Source of the DNA: Arthrospiribacter ruber
Lineage (GTDB): Bacteria > Bacteroidota > Bacteroidia > Cytophagales > Cyclobacteriaceae
DNA length: 64,000 nucleotides
Direction of reading: 5' to 3'
Assembly (NCBI RefSeq): GCF_019343195.1
Contig: NZ_RPHB01000002.1
Coordinates: 124,001-188,000 of the forward strand
Notes under the pieces: generated by a model
What the model saw: the letters and a program-made list of their open reading frames with translations, nothing else
Told to the model about the DNA's origin: nothing
Database searches by the model: none
In this document: piece after piece, positions 33,375 through 42,237 of the stretch
Layout: each line of letters starts with the position of its first letter
Position numbering within the stretch: the stretch's first letter is position 1
Position numbers and translations under genes: made by a program

Positions 33375-33725
33375 TAATTAATTCTTGCAGGTGAATACTT
33401 GAATTCAAATCGAGGAGAAGTGAATAGACAGTATCAGCCTTCAGAACAACTACGACAAATCAATGCTATCAAGATATTGACAGCATACTCAATGTATAGA
33501 CTGTTTTTTTTAAACTAAAAATTGATTGGAATTTAATGTGGACTGCCTATCACTTAGATAGAAGTCCATAATCTGCAAAGACAAAACATAAAGATTAATT
33601 TAAATTTTTCAGCTATAAAAGTACCACTTAATTCGAGTATATGAGTATCCGCTTGATTACACGTAGCCAATTATCGTTTTGAACCAGTTCTTTCTGCTAA
33701 ATTCTGATCAAAAGTTGATTATGAA
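33375..33725. other. Intergenic region upstream of erm
   Basis: AT-rich and gene-free. It should contain the leftward erm promoter. I see no clear leader peptide or attenuator hairpin. Confidence 0.35.
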
Positions 33726-33905
33726 GCTACTTTTTCCTTGATGAAAAAGTAGCCAAAAAATCAAGAATTTCGAATCCTATCCACGCTCAAGGCCTGCGCC
33801 GGCCCGGTCGAAATTCGTCCCACCCTCCAATGTCTCATTTTACAGTTAATGGTAAAGTTGAAGCTTTGGTTCTTAAGGTTCAACTTGCAAATATACGGAT
33901 ACTCA
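33726..33905 (+). repeat. Dispersed repeat R2, copy 2
   Basis: Shares with copy 1 (11709-11918) the inverted repeat CTTTTTCCTTGATGAAAAAG, the CTATCCACGCTCAAGGCCTG and GCCGGCCCGGTCG blocks and the AACTTGCAAATATACGGATA end. Confidence 0.75.
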
Positions 33906-34049
33906 TATTCGAGTGATACACAAAAACAAAAGTAAAGTTGCGTCTTTTAAAAAACAAGGCTGAAGTGTCTTGTGAAAAAAACTTACAAAAATTTGCGCAA
34001 CCAAATAATTGCGTATATATTCGCAACCATATAGTAGCACATTGTAAGA

Positions 34050-34376
34050 ATGAAAACAAGAAGAGACGTATTTCAAGCCATAGCCGACCCTACACGAAGG
34101 GCTATAATTATGCTATTGACTGTTGGTGCTTTGACCCCTAATGCCATCGCAGAACATTTCAACTCAAGCAGGCAAGCGGTTTCAAAACACCTTCAAATTC
34201 TTTCTGAATGTGAAATTGTAAGGCAAGAGCAGCAAGGCAGGGAAATCCACTACCATTTAAATGCAGATAAGATGAAAGAAATTGAAAAGTGGTTGGAGCA
34301 ATTCAAACAACTGCTCGCTAAAAAATTCAATCAACTTGACAATGTATTGGAACAATTAAAACTAAATAGAAAATGA
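34050..34376 (+). CDS. ArsR-family winged-helix regulator
   Basis: 108 residues with the ArsR signature: [14 protein letters not shown], the helix-turn-helix [20 protein letters not shown] and the wing REIHYHLN. No metal-binding cysteine box. First gene of a five-gene overlapping set; ArsR regulators paired with SRPBCC proteins in this way are common and probably autoregulate the operon. Confidence 0.92.
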   Translation: MKTRRDVFQAIADPTRRAIIMLLTVGALTPNAIAEHFNSSRQAVSKHLQILSECEIVRQEQQGREIHYHLNADKMKEIEKWLEQFKQLLAKKFNQLDNVLEQLKLNRK

Positions 34377-34876
34377 ACAAGGCAATTTTATTCAATTTCG
34401 AGGTGGACAGACCAAAAAACCAAATCAAAGTAGAACGTTCGTTCAATGCACCACTTGACATTGTCTGGTCTGCCTGGACAGAAGCAGAGATCCTCGACCA
34501 GTGGTGGGCTCCAAAACCCTGGAGAGCAGAGACCAAATCAATGGACTTCAGCGAAGGTGGGCATTGGCATTATGCAATGGTGGGCCCGGAAGGTGAAAAA
34601 CATTGGTCAAGAGCAGATTACTTAAAAATCATCCCACAAGCATTTTTTTCAGCGAATGACGGTTTTTGTGATGAAAACGGAAACCCTAACACTTCTCTAC
34701 CGAGAAATAAATGGGAAAACAGCTTTTCAGGTCAAGGAGAGAAAACGTTAGTCAATATCCTGCTAAGTTTTGGTACCTTGGAAGACCTTGAAATAATCAT
34801 TAAAATGGGCTTCAAGGAAGGCTTTACTATGGGCTTAAATCAATTGGATGAAGTATTAAAAACCTTAAATTTTTGA
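34373..34876 (+). CDS. SRPBCC (AHSA1-like) domain protein
   Basis: 167 residues. The pattern [22 protein letters not shown] followed by WWAPKPW is typical of Activator-of-Hsp90-ATPase-like SRPBCC proteins, which bind small hydrophobic ligands. It overlaps the ArsR stop by 4 bp. Confidence 0.92.
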   Translation: MNKAILFNFEVDRPKNQIKVERSFNAPLDIVWSAWTEAEILDQWWAPKPWRAETKSMDFSEGGHWHYAMVGPEGEKHWSRADYLKIIPQAFFSANDGFCDENGNPNTSLPRNKWENSFSGQGEKTLVNILLSFGTLEDLEIIIKMGFKEGFTMGLNQLDEVLKTLNF

Positions 34877-34877
34877 G

Positions 34878-35681
34878 ATGGCAAACTTTGTTACTTCGCT
34901 CGATGGAACGAAAATAGCTTACACCAAAAAAGGAGTGGGTTCTCCCTTAATTTTAATCGATGGAGCTTTTTGTCATCGTAAATTTGGTGCTAATGTCAAA
35001 TTGCCAAAATACCTCACAGACCATTTTGAAGTGTTTACCTACGACCGCAGAGGAAGAGGAGAAAGCGGCAATACTCAACCCTACAAAGTTGAACGGGAGT
35101 TTGAAGATTTACAGGCAATTATCAATGAAATTGGAGAGCCACCTTTTGTATATGGAATCTCATCCGGTGCAGCCTTGGCTTTAGAAGCGGCAAAAGTGGG
35201 ATTAAATTTCAAAAAGCTCATTGTTTTTGAAGCTCCCTACATTACTGATACGAGTCGTTCTCCTTTTCCGGAAAATTACCTAAAGAACATTCAAAAATTA
35301 ATCAAAGAAAAGAGGTATGCTGAAACCGTTAAATATTTTATGAAAACAGGAATTGGATTGCCAAGCTTTGTGGTTTGGATGATGCAATTGATGCCAGCTT
35401 GGAAAAAAATGAAACAAGTTGCTCCAACCTTAGAATACGACACACTAATGTTACGAGATTATGGTTCAGGGAAGTCATTAAATATTAAAGATTGGGAGAC
35501 TATCCAAATTCCTGTTCTAGTTATTTCAGGAACAAAAAGTGAACAATGGTCGCAAAATGCAATGAAACAATTAGCAGAGGTACTGCCAAATGGAAAACAT
35601 CTTGATTTAGTTGGTCAAAATCACCTTGTTAACCCCAAGGTACTTACTCCTCATTTAATTAATTTTTTTAAAAATGAATAA
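34878..35681 (+). CDS. Alpha/beta hydrolase
   Basis: 267 residues. The nucleophile elbow reads GISSGAAL (Ser in G-x-S-x-G-like context), preceded by the oxyanion strand and YDRRGRGESG; a late His is at GQNHLVNP. An active serine hydrolase is likely; the substrate is unknown. It starts one base after the SRPBCC stop and overlaps the DoxX-like gene. Confidence 0.9.
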   Translation: MANFVTSLDGTKIAYTKKGVGSPLILIDGAFCHRKFGANVKLPKYLTDHFEVFTYDRRGRGESGNTQPYKVEREFEDLQAIINEIGEPPFVYGISSGAALALEAAKVGLNFKKLIVFEAPYITDTSRSPFPENYLKNIQKLIKEKRYAETVKYFMKTGIGLPSFVVWMMQLMPAWKKMKQVAPTLEYDTLMLRDYGSGKSLNIKDWETIQIPVLVISGTKSEQWSQNAMKQLAEVLPNGKHLDLVGQNHLVNPKVLTPHLINFFKNE

Positions 35682-36066
35682 AAACAAAAGAAGCACTAAA
35701 ATTGGTTGGGCAATTAGCATACTGATTTCTTTAATGTTAATGCTTGACGGTGTAATGAAAATCATTCAGCCTACAGAAGTGATTGAAGCAACCACTCAAT
35801 TAGGGTACAGGGAAAATTCAATCTTAAGTATTGGCATAATTCTTATCATTATCACTATTCTCTATCTATTTCCTAGAACATCATTTTTGGGAGCAATTTT
35901 GTTAACAGGTTTTTTGGGTGGTGCAGTAGCAACTCATTTTAGAATTGACAATCCCCTTTTTAGTCATCAACTATTTCCTGTTTACTTAGGTATATTCATT
36001 TGGTTGGGTGTTGCATTGCGTCATCCCACAATTCGCCAAATATTCATTAATCCAAAAAACATTTAA
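35674..36066 (+). CDS. DoxX-like membrane protein
   Basis: 130 residues, four membrane helices, with GVMKIIQP after the first helix and GGAVATHFR before the last, as in DoxX-like proteins. It overlaps the hydrolase by 8 bp. Confidence 0.85.
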   Translation: MNKNKRSTKIGWAISILISLMLMLDGVMKIIQPTEVIEATTQLGYRENSILSIGIILIIITILYLFPRTSFLGAILLTGFLGGAVATHFRIDNPLFSHQLFPVYLGIFIWLGVALRHPTIRQIFINPKNI

Positions 36067-36067
36067 A

Positions 36068-36427
36068 ATGGAAGCATCACAAAAAATTGCTGAATACATC
36101 CAAAAGAACCAAGATTGGAAAGGTGAATTAATTCATCAAGTACGTGAACTGATATTACAGACCGATTCGACCATAGAGGAAGAATGGAAGTGGAATAGCC
36201 CTGTATGGTCAAAAAACGGGATGGTTTGTAGTATAAGTGCTTTTAAGAAGCACGTTAGTTTGACATTTTTCAAAGGGTCAGAAATAGAAAAGGAAACAAT
36301 CTTATTTAATAGTCCATCAGACTCTAAAAACACAAGGTCTATTATTTGGAAAGAAGGAGATGAAATTAAAAATGAACAACTAAAAGAACTCATCAAAATA
36401 GCAATTCTTAAAAACAATGAAAAATAA
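36068..36427 (+). CDS. DUF1801 protein
   Basis: The ATG at 36068 gives 119 residues. The DUF1801 core is visible as EEEWKWNSPVWSKNGMV and FKKHVSLTFFKGSE. It starts one base after the DoxX-like stop. Function unknown. Confidence 0.88.
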   Translation: MEASQKIAEYIQKNQDWKGELIHQVRELILQTDSTIEEEWKWNSPVWSKNGMVCSISAFKKHVSLTFFKGSEIEKETILFNSPSDSKNTRSIIWKEGDEIKNEQLKELIKIAILKNNEK

Positions 36428-36503
36428 AGAAAGAATTGATAGGACATTAAGTAAATATGCTGAAAAGGAAAGCGGTTATATAGAACACAGAACCGCTAAT
36501 TGA
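36417..36503 (+). pseudogene. Truncated small reading frame running into repeat A4
   Basis: An ATG inside the end of the DUF1801 gene opens a 28-codon frame (KERIDRTLSKYAEKESGYIEH) that ends at a TGA formed at the first bases of repeat A4. It may be the 5' remnant of a sixth operon gene cut off by the repeat. Confidence 0.3.
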
Positions 36504-36780
36504 GGTACTGTCTTAAATACCAAGTATTTTTTAAGGGTTATTATTAAATTTTCAATAGTGAAAAGAGGGCTTCAGGCGATTCGTGGCACTGGATTTCATC
36601 TGCTGTAGAAGTGTTTTTCTCCTGTACTAAGCTTCCATGATCTGGCTTTGTCTTTCCAGAATCATTTCAGGCATTTACTTTTTCTGGATTTGATAAATCC
36701 ACGATTGAGAACCAAAGGATCTGGAATATCTTCCCTCCTATTATAAGGGTCAAGATCAGCCGGAATTTTTATTAAATCTG
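36498..36780 (+). repeat. Long dispersed repeat, family A copy 4
   Basis: Short form, from AATTGAGGTACTGTCTTAAA through GGCGATTCGTGGCAC to a diverged GGATCTGGAATATCTTCCC block. It directly follows the ArsR operon in the same orientation. Confidence 0.85.
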
Positions 36781-36862
36781 GTACTAGCGGCCAATTTCAC
36801 TGCTCAGAAACATTGTGGAATTGGGGAGCAATAACGCATTATTACAAAAGGGGTGTCCTTAG

Positions 36863-37003
36863 TGTAAAAACATATTGCTTTTTATACCTTTAGGGAATGA
36901 AGAAATTAACAAAATCAGAGAGGTTTTGACACGAAAAGATGTAAGTCAAAATGTTTGGCTACCCAGCTTAACAAAATTACACATACCGTATCTAATTGAT
37001 TAA
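36863..37003 (+). pseudogene. C-terminal remnant of an unidentified gene
   Basis: After a TAG, an open frame reads NILLFIPLGNEEINKIREVL then KDVSQNVWLPSLTKLHIPYL and stops. It has the look of a genuine protein end but no start codon apart from a TTG. The family is not recognised. Confidence 0.3.
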
Positions 37004-37103
37004 TCAATAAACCTCAATCTCATTTAAAATAACCGAAAAAAGTGAGTGCAGAAATAGTTAATTATGATATTCTTGTTCCAGTTAATGATAAAACTTAGTA
37101 CAA

Positions 37104-38522
37104 ATGAATTCTGAAAAACTCAAAGATTTACTTCAAAAAGGTGAAGGTTTGGAAGTAGAATTCAAAACTTCCCAGTTTGAGTTGAACAAAGATGCCTTTG
37201 AATCCATTTGTGCCTTTCTGAACCGCAAAGGCGGGTATTTACTATTGGGAGTGAAGAATGACGGAGCTGTGGAAGGAGTGATTGAAAGTTGTGTACAGGA
37301 TATTGTCAACAACATAATCACCAATGCCAATAATCCACAAAAGTTGAGTCCCCCATTTTATCTATCGGCTCAGGTAATAGACTACGAAGGCAAAAAAGTC
37401 ATCCAAGTGTATGTACCTCAAAGCTCACAGGTACACAGCACTAACGGAAAAATCTTCGATCGAAATGAAGATGGAGATTTTGACATCACGCGACAAACTG
37501 AACAAGTCACCCAACTTTACCTTAGAAAACAAACCACCTATTCTGAAAACCGAATTTATCCTTATCTAAAACTTTCGGATTTTAAACCGGAATTATTTAG
37601 TCGTGTCCGCACCTTGGCCAAAAATGAACGGGCAGATCATCCCTGGCAAGACATGACTGATGAAGAATTGCTGCGTTCAGCAGGGCTGTTCAAACACAAT
37701 CATCAAACCGGAAAAGAAGGCTATACTTTGGCAGCCGTTTTATTACTTGGCAAGGATGACGTCATCCAAAGCGTCTTGTCACATCATAAAACGGATGCCA
37801 TTCTACGGGTGGAAAATTTAGATCGCTATGATGACCGAGATGACATACGTACCAATCTCATTGAAAGCTATGATCGACTCATGGCATTTGTGCGAAAACA
37901 TTTACCTGACAAATTCTATCAGGAAGGGGAACAACGCATCAGTCTACGCGACCGTATTTTCCGGGAAGTAATCGGAAACCTTCTCATTCATCGTGAATAT
38001 ACCAATGCTTTTCCGGCCAAGCTCATTATAGAAAAAGACCAAGTACTGGCAGAAAATTGGAATCGTCCACATGATGGTGGCGTAATCGATCCGACCAACT
38101 TTTCACCTTATCCCAAAAATCCGGTAATCGCCAAGTTCTTTAAGGAAATCGGACGAGTGGACGAGTTGGGTTCAGGAGTCAGAAATACTTTCAAATATTG
38201 TAGTATTTATACGCCGGGAACTAAACCTGAATTTATAGAAGAGGATGTATTCAAAACGATTATTCCATTGAAATCCAAAAATGGAACTACCCAAGTGACT
38301 ACCCAAATGACTACCCAAATCGGTACCCAAGTGACTACCCATATCATTTCGGAAAAAATCCTTGAAATACTTAAGCTGAATCCGGCTATGGGCAGAAAAA
38401 AAATAGCTGATGTATTGGGTGAAATTACAGAAGATGGAGTTAAATATCACTTGGAGAAGTTGAAGGAAGAAGGAAAAATTAAACGGATTGGTGGAACAAG
38501 AGGAAAATGGAAAGTATTATGA
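37104..38522 (+). CDS. Schlafen AlbA_2 / RecG-like ATP-binding protein
   Basis: 472 residues. The AlbA_2 domain (about 12-135: EGLEVEFKTSQFELN, NRKGGYLLLGVKNDG) is followed by the HATPase_c_4-type region (REVIGNLLIHREYTNAFP, GRVDELGSGVRNTFKY) and a C-terminal winged helix. A run of five T-T-Q-V-like units (12-bp DNA repeat, 38286-38345) links the last two parts, as in the 16257 gene. Members of this group are often annotated as transcriptional regulators or helicase-like; the true function is unclear. It is the cargo between repeats A4 and A5. Confidence 0.88.
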   Translation: MNSEKLKDLLQKGEGLEVEFKTSQFELNKDAFESICAFLNRKGGYLLLGVKNDGAVEGVIESCVQDIVNNIITNANNPQKLSPPFYLSAQVIDYEGKKVIQVYVPQSSQVHSTNGKIFDRNEDGDFDITRQTEQVTQLYLRKQTTYSENRIYPYLKLSDFKPELFSRVRTLAKNERADHPWQDMTDEELLRSAGLFKHNHQTGKEGYTLAAVLLLGKDDVIQSVLSHHKTDAILRVENLDRYDDRDDIRTNLIESYDRLMAFVRKHLPDKFYQEGEQRISLRDRIFREVIGNLLIHREYTNAFPAKLIIEKDQVLAENWNRPHDGGVIDPTNFSPYPKNPVIAKFFKEIGRVDELGSGVRNTFKYCSIYTPGTKPEFIEEDVFKTIIPLKSKNGTTQVTTQMTTQIGTQVTTHIISEKILEILKLNPAMGRKKIADVLGEITEDGVKYHLEKLKEEGKIKRIGGTRGKWKVL

Positions 38523-38607
38523 AAATTTCGTTTACGCTAAACAACAAAGGGATCTTTATAATACTAATTAAAAATTTCCAGACAGATAAATGAAGCCTGA
38601 ACCCCTT

Positions 38608-38880
38608 ATAAAGGCACTACCTTAATCAATTGATCTTTAAAGGTTTTTATTAAATTTACAATAGTGAAAAGAGGGCTTCAGGCGATTCGTTGCTCGTAAA
38701 TTCATCTACTGTAGGAGTGGTTTTCTTAGGTGCTAAGCTAATAAGGTCTGGCTTTGGAAATCCAGGATCTTTTCATGGTTTTACTTTTTCTGGACTTGAT
38801 AAATCCGTATTGAGAACCAAAAGATCCGGAATATCTCCCCTCCTATTTTAGGGGGTCAACATACGCCGGAATAGCAGTCG
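38608..38880 (+). repeat. Long dispersed repeat, family A copy 5
   Basis: Short form; the 5' edge is diverged (AAGGCACTACCTTAATCAAT) but the core GGGCTTCAGGCGATTCGTTG and the AAAGATCCGGAATATCTCCC block are conserved. Confidence 0.82.
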
Positions 38881-39270
38881 AATCTGTTATTTCATGCCAA
38901 TTTCCCTATTCAAAAACATTCAGGAATTAGGCCCCAACTTGATCCGAAAAAATCTAGGCTATGCTCATCAGTACAGATACCGCAGTCTGGCTTACTTCAT
39001 CTCGTAGGTACGGGACTTGCCACTTATTTAGCGTCGGGACAACCTGTCCCGACCTTCGTGATTACCCACGAACTGAAGGGGTGCTGCCATTCGTCGGCAC
39101 AGGCATTCACTCGTTGGAACGGTCAACTTTTTGACCTATATTCACCATCCAAGGCCCACACATTCGGTTAACCCCATAGAATGAGACCTCTGACTGTGTA
39201 CGGAGTTAACTTGATCTTTGGCAGTCATTAAAAAAACCCTAAACCTGAATAAAAACACATAAAGGTAAAA
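38881..39270. other. Gene-free stretch with a perfect hairpin
   Basis: About 390 bp, less AT-rich than its surroundings. It holds the perfect 9-bp-arm hairpin GTCGGGACA-ACC-TGTCCCGAC at 39033-39053. A 57-codon open stretch around it resembles nothing I know. Confidence 0.4.
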
Positions 39271-39735
39271 ATGGAAAAAAGTCAGATAACCAACTTCAAA
39301 TTAGTCGGACTAAAACTTGAAGACAAAACCACAAATGAAAATAATCAATCAAGTAGAGATTGTGGAAATTTATGGCAGAAATTTGAAAAGGATAAAATTT
39401 TTGACCTCATTCCAAATAAATTAAGCAATGAGATATATGCTGTATACTTTGACTATGAAAAGGACGAAACAGGGCCTTTTTCATATTTTATAGGTTGCAA
39501 AGTTGATGATAATTCGCAAACCCCTAATAACCTGGAATCTTTAGAAATTCCTTCTCAAATCTATGCAAAAGTTACTGCTAAAGGCGTAATGACTGGTTGC
39601 ATAACCGATGCTTGGAAAAGAATTTGGGATTCAGAAATTCAACGAAAATTTGGGTTCGATTTTGAGGTTTATGATGAAAGAAGTCAGGATTGGAATGACG
39701 CTGAATTGGACATTTATGTTTCAATAAATGAGTAA
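39271..39735 (+). CDS. GyrI-like small-molecule-binding (effector-binding) domain protein
   Basis: 154 residues, a stand-alone GyrI/AraC effector-binding fold: NEIYAVYFDYEKDETGPFSYFIGCKVD, then a C-terminal WNDAELDIYVSI. Without a DNA-binding domain it probably binds a small molecule. It is a single-gene cargo followed within 17 bp by repeat A6. Confidence 0.85.
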   Translation: MEKSQITNFKLVGLKLEDKTTNENNQSSRDCGNLWQKFEKDKIFDLIPNKLSNEIYAVYFDYEKDETGPFSYFIGCKVDDNSQTPNNLESLEIPSQIYAKVTAKGVMTGCITDAWKRIWDSEIQRKFGFDFEVYDERSQDWNDAELDIYVSINE

Positions 39736-39751
39736 AAAGATAACAAACCTT

Positions 39752-39805
39752 TAATCGAGGTACAGTCTTAAATACCAAGTAAACTTTTAAGGTTTTTATT
39801 AAATT
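39752..39805 (+). repeat. Family A repeat, 5' fragment (copy 6)
   Basis: Only the first about 55 bp of the repeat are left (AATCGAGGTACAGTCTTAAA to AAGGTTTTTATTAAATT), after which the similarity stops. Confidence 0.75.
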
Positions 39806-40221
39806 TAATTCAGTTTTAAGCTGACTTTTTTTCTGTAAATAATTGTATTAGATATTATTTGTAGCAATATAGTAAAATTGCTTAATGGCTAGGACATGGG
39901 GTAGGCTCATATTTTGTCCAGTTCTTTAAGAAGTACACAGAGAAATCTCCAGTTACATATAACGATTTGGATTAGCAAATCTTCTTTATAGGTAAATGGA
40001 GTTTTTTTCCTATTTTGTCTAGGTCGAATTCCAATGGATGTGATTTTTTTATCCACACCCTAAGTAACACCTCTATTCATTTATAGAACTTCAATTTCTT
40101 TGATGGAAATTATTTGCTAATATATTGCCTGGGCTCAACAACTATTTCATCGGGTCCTTTCATCCTATGTTCAATAAATTGGAGTTGGGCATGGTACATA
40201 ATTTTACCCAACTCCATTATA
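39806..40221. other. Gene-free stretch
   Basis: No gene recognised. A short TTTTAAGCTGACTTTTTTTC near 39822 recalls sequence near 54650. It separates the repeat fragment from the leftward doxX. Confidence 0.35.
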
Positions 40222-40596
40222 TTATTTGATAATAAATAAAAACCGACTCCAATTAGCTGCTATCACCCAAATATTGATTGCAAGAAGCACTAAAGCTATT
40301 CCAATACCTGCTACATCATGCACCAAATGGTGGACAAAAATACCGACCATAACAGGAAAGATAACCAAGGCACCCAATGCCCTGGTTTTGGGCACTGTAA
40401 TTAATATCCCCGCTATGATTTCAATTACCGCCACCAATGGGAAAATCCATCCTATTGTCATAAAACCACTCATTAGCTGCACCATTTCTTCAGACAACTC
40501 AGGCATGGGCATGTAGTTGAAGAATTTGTTTAAACCTGAGTTAAGCATGATAATACCAAACAGCGCACATAATACAGTTAGAACCTTGTTTTTCAT
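40222..40596 (-). CDS. DoxX-family membrane protein
   Basis: 124 residues, four membrane helices, with GLNKFFNYMPMPE after the first and GILITVPKTRALGALVIFPVM in the middle. It is divergent from an HxlR regulator with operator-like repeats in between. Such hxlR-doxX pairs often respond to redox or quinone stress, which is inferred here. Confidence 0.88.
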   Translation of the reverse strand: MKNKVLTVLCALFGIIMLNSGLNKFFNYMPMPELSEEMVQLMSGFMTIGWIFPLVAVIEIIAGILITVPKTRALGALVIFPVMVGIFVHHLVHDVAGIGIALVLLAINIWVIAANWSRFLFIIK

Positions 40597-40644
40597 TTTT
40601 CTTTTTGATTTTCGTTAGTTAATGATACAAATTTACCTAACTTT

Positions 40645-40697
40645 GATTACCAAATGTAATCAGATACCTTAAGGTAATCAGTTACCTTTGGGTAATC
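40645..40697. promoter_or_regulatory. Three phased operator dyads between doxX and hxlR
   Basis: GATTACCAAATGTAATC (40645), GATACCTTAAGGTAATC (40663) and GTTACCTTTGGGTAATC (40681) are three 17-bp dyads, each starting exactly 18 bp after the last. The consensus is GNTACC-N5-GGTAATC-like. They lie in the shared doxX/hxlR promoter region and fit cooperative binding by the HxlR product. Confidence 0.75.
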
Positions 40698-40713
40698 ACC
40701 AAACCGGAACGGG

Positions 40714-41058
40714 ATGAAAAAATTAGAACATCATGAGTGTAAATCTGCCTTATTGCCGGTAAGGGACACGTTGGATATTATCGGTGGAAAATGGAAGATT
40801 TTAATTTTGATATCGATATGGGAAGGCAATAAGCACTTTCGGGAAATTGAGAGAAGTATCCCCAAGCTAAGTACCAAAGTACTTTCCAGTGAATTGAAAG
40901 ATATGGAGGCTAATCAATTAATCACACGTACCGTTATCAATGGTTTTCCAGTACGGACTGAATATGAGGCAACAGCATATTCTGAAACGCTAAAAAGCGT
41001 CATCGCAGAATTACATTCCTGGGGCGTGAACCACCGAAAGAAAATTTTGGGGCAATAG
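40714..41058 (+). CDS. HxlR-family winged-helix regulator
   Basis: 114 residues: PVRDTLDIIGGKWKILILISIWEG, then the recognition helix region IPKLSTKVLSSELKDMEANQLI and the wing, the full HxlR pattern. Its 3' two-thirds is repeated at 45595-45795. It is divergent from doxX and probably represses it. Confidence 0.93.
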   Translation: MKKLEHHECKSALLPVRDTLDIIGGKWKILILISIWEGNKHFREIERSIPKLSTKVLSSELKDMEANQLITRTVINGFPVRTEYEATAYSETLKSVIAELHSWGVNHRKKILGQ

Positions 41059-41077
41059 TTGTATCAGTAAACAGTTT

Positions 41078-41143
41078 AATGAGTGATTGTAGATGTTCAA
41101 AGCTCAATTCATATGCAATTTCACTTATGAATAAGTTGGTTTG
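41078..41143 (-). pseudogene. AraC C-terminal helix-turn-helix fragment
   Basis: The reverse strand reads TNLFISEIAYELSFEHLQSL, close to TNDSISEIAYELGFEHPQSF of the AraC regulator at 45875-46792. Only this piece remains, convergent with hxlR exactly as the intact araC is convergent with the hxlR fragment at 45.6 kb. Confidence 0.65.
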
Positions 41144-41282
41144 ATTCCAAACTTATCTGCCAAAGAAAACAAAATATGCAGTTTCCATCTTCCTTCAACT
41201 GCCTCTTGAATTGACAGAATTTTTTTGGCTCAACCACTATCTGATAAGATATTATTATTGATTTGGTAAAGAAGTTTAAGCA

Positions 41283-42158
41283 ATGCAAAAAAAGTCAAAG
41301 CCTATTCCTGTAAATCCTATGTTAGCCGATTTCGGAACAGGCATTTTTGTAGGCAGAATGTCCAGCGAAGATTTTAAGTTATTCGAGCAGTTTGAAGAAA
41401 TTGACAATATAAAGCAATCGCATCGGGATGAATATCATTTGTTCTTTTTACAAGAAAAAGGGACAACAACTATGGAGATTGACTTTCAGGAATACACTAT
41501 AAAGCCTTCATCTGTTGTTTTTATTCATCAAAATCAAGTTCATAGAATATTGTCATTCAATAATGCAAGCGCAAGTATTTGGACAATCATCAATGAAAAT
41601 ATAAACCCCGAATACCTGAAATTATTGGAAGATATAACGCCAGTCAAACCTTTACGATTAAATCAAGAATCGTTTTCGATTCTTACCGAAGCTGTATCGT
41701 TTTGCCTGAAATTGGCTGAACGTAAAAACGAAAAACTATATTACCCTTTGCTAAAAGGCAGTTGCAACACCTTAATCGGACTTGTAATATCACAGTATTT
41801 AGTCCAATCGAAACCATTTGACAAACTTTCACGCTATGAAATTGTTTCAAAAGCTTTTAAGGCATTGTTGGAGCAAAATTTTGTTTCTGCCAAACGACCG
41901 ACAGAATATGCCCGACTATTAAATATTTCCTCACCTTATTTAAACGAATGCGTAAAAAACACCACGGGATTATCTGTTTCTCAACATATACAACAGCGTG
42001 TCGTTTTAGAAGCCAAACGCTTGCTTTATCATTCCAATATGTCGGTAAAAGAAATTGCCACAGAACTAGGTTATGACGACTACCCTTACTTTTCAAGGCT
42101 GTTTACTAAAGTTTCTGGAATGACCGCTTTGGCGTTCCGAAACAAAAACCACGATTAG
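41283..42158 (+). CDS. AraC-family transcriptional regulator
   Basis: 291 residues. The N-terminal cupin-like sensor (EYHLFFLQEKGTTTMEIDF) is followed by two AraC helix-turn-helix motifs (YARLLNISSPYLNECVKNTT and VKEIATELGYDDYPYFSRLF). It lies upstream of, and in the same direction as, a siderophore-interacting reductase and a Fur protein, so iron or metal control is plausible. Confidence 0.92.
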   Translation: MQKKSKPIPVNPMLADFGTGIFVGRMSSEDFKLFEQFEEIDNIKQSHRDEYHLFFLQEKGTTTMEIDFQEYTIKPSSVVFIHQNQVHRILSFNNASASIWTIINENINPEYLKLLEDITPVKPLRLNQESFSILTEAVSFCLKLAERKNEKLYYPLLKGSCNTLIGLVISQYLVQSKPFDKLSRYEIVSKAFKALLEQNFVSAKRPTEYARLLNISSPYLNECVKNTTGLSVSQHIQQRVVLEAKRLLYHSNMSVKEIATELGYDDYPYFSRLFTKVSGMTALAFRNKNHD

Positions 42159-42237
42159 TCCAATACTTACCGTATTCTTGCATTGTTTGAAATTTTCAAT
42201 CGTTGTTCCTTTGCATTGAATTAAAATGCAATAAACA

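Noticed and set aside
39033-39053. Intrinsic terminator at the GTCGGGACA hairpin
   Set aside because: The stem is perfect, but no T run follows and no gene ends just upstream.
38881-39270. Group II intron or retron RNA
   Set aside because: The higher GC and a hairpin raised the idea, but no domain V-like sequence or reverse transcriptase is present.
41150-41240. Reverse-strand peptide resembling an HxlR N-terminus (GRWKLHILFSLADK)
   Set aside because: It is short, ends in a stop within the araC fragment and cannot be tied to a family with confidence by eye.
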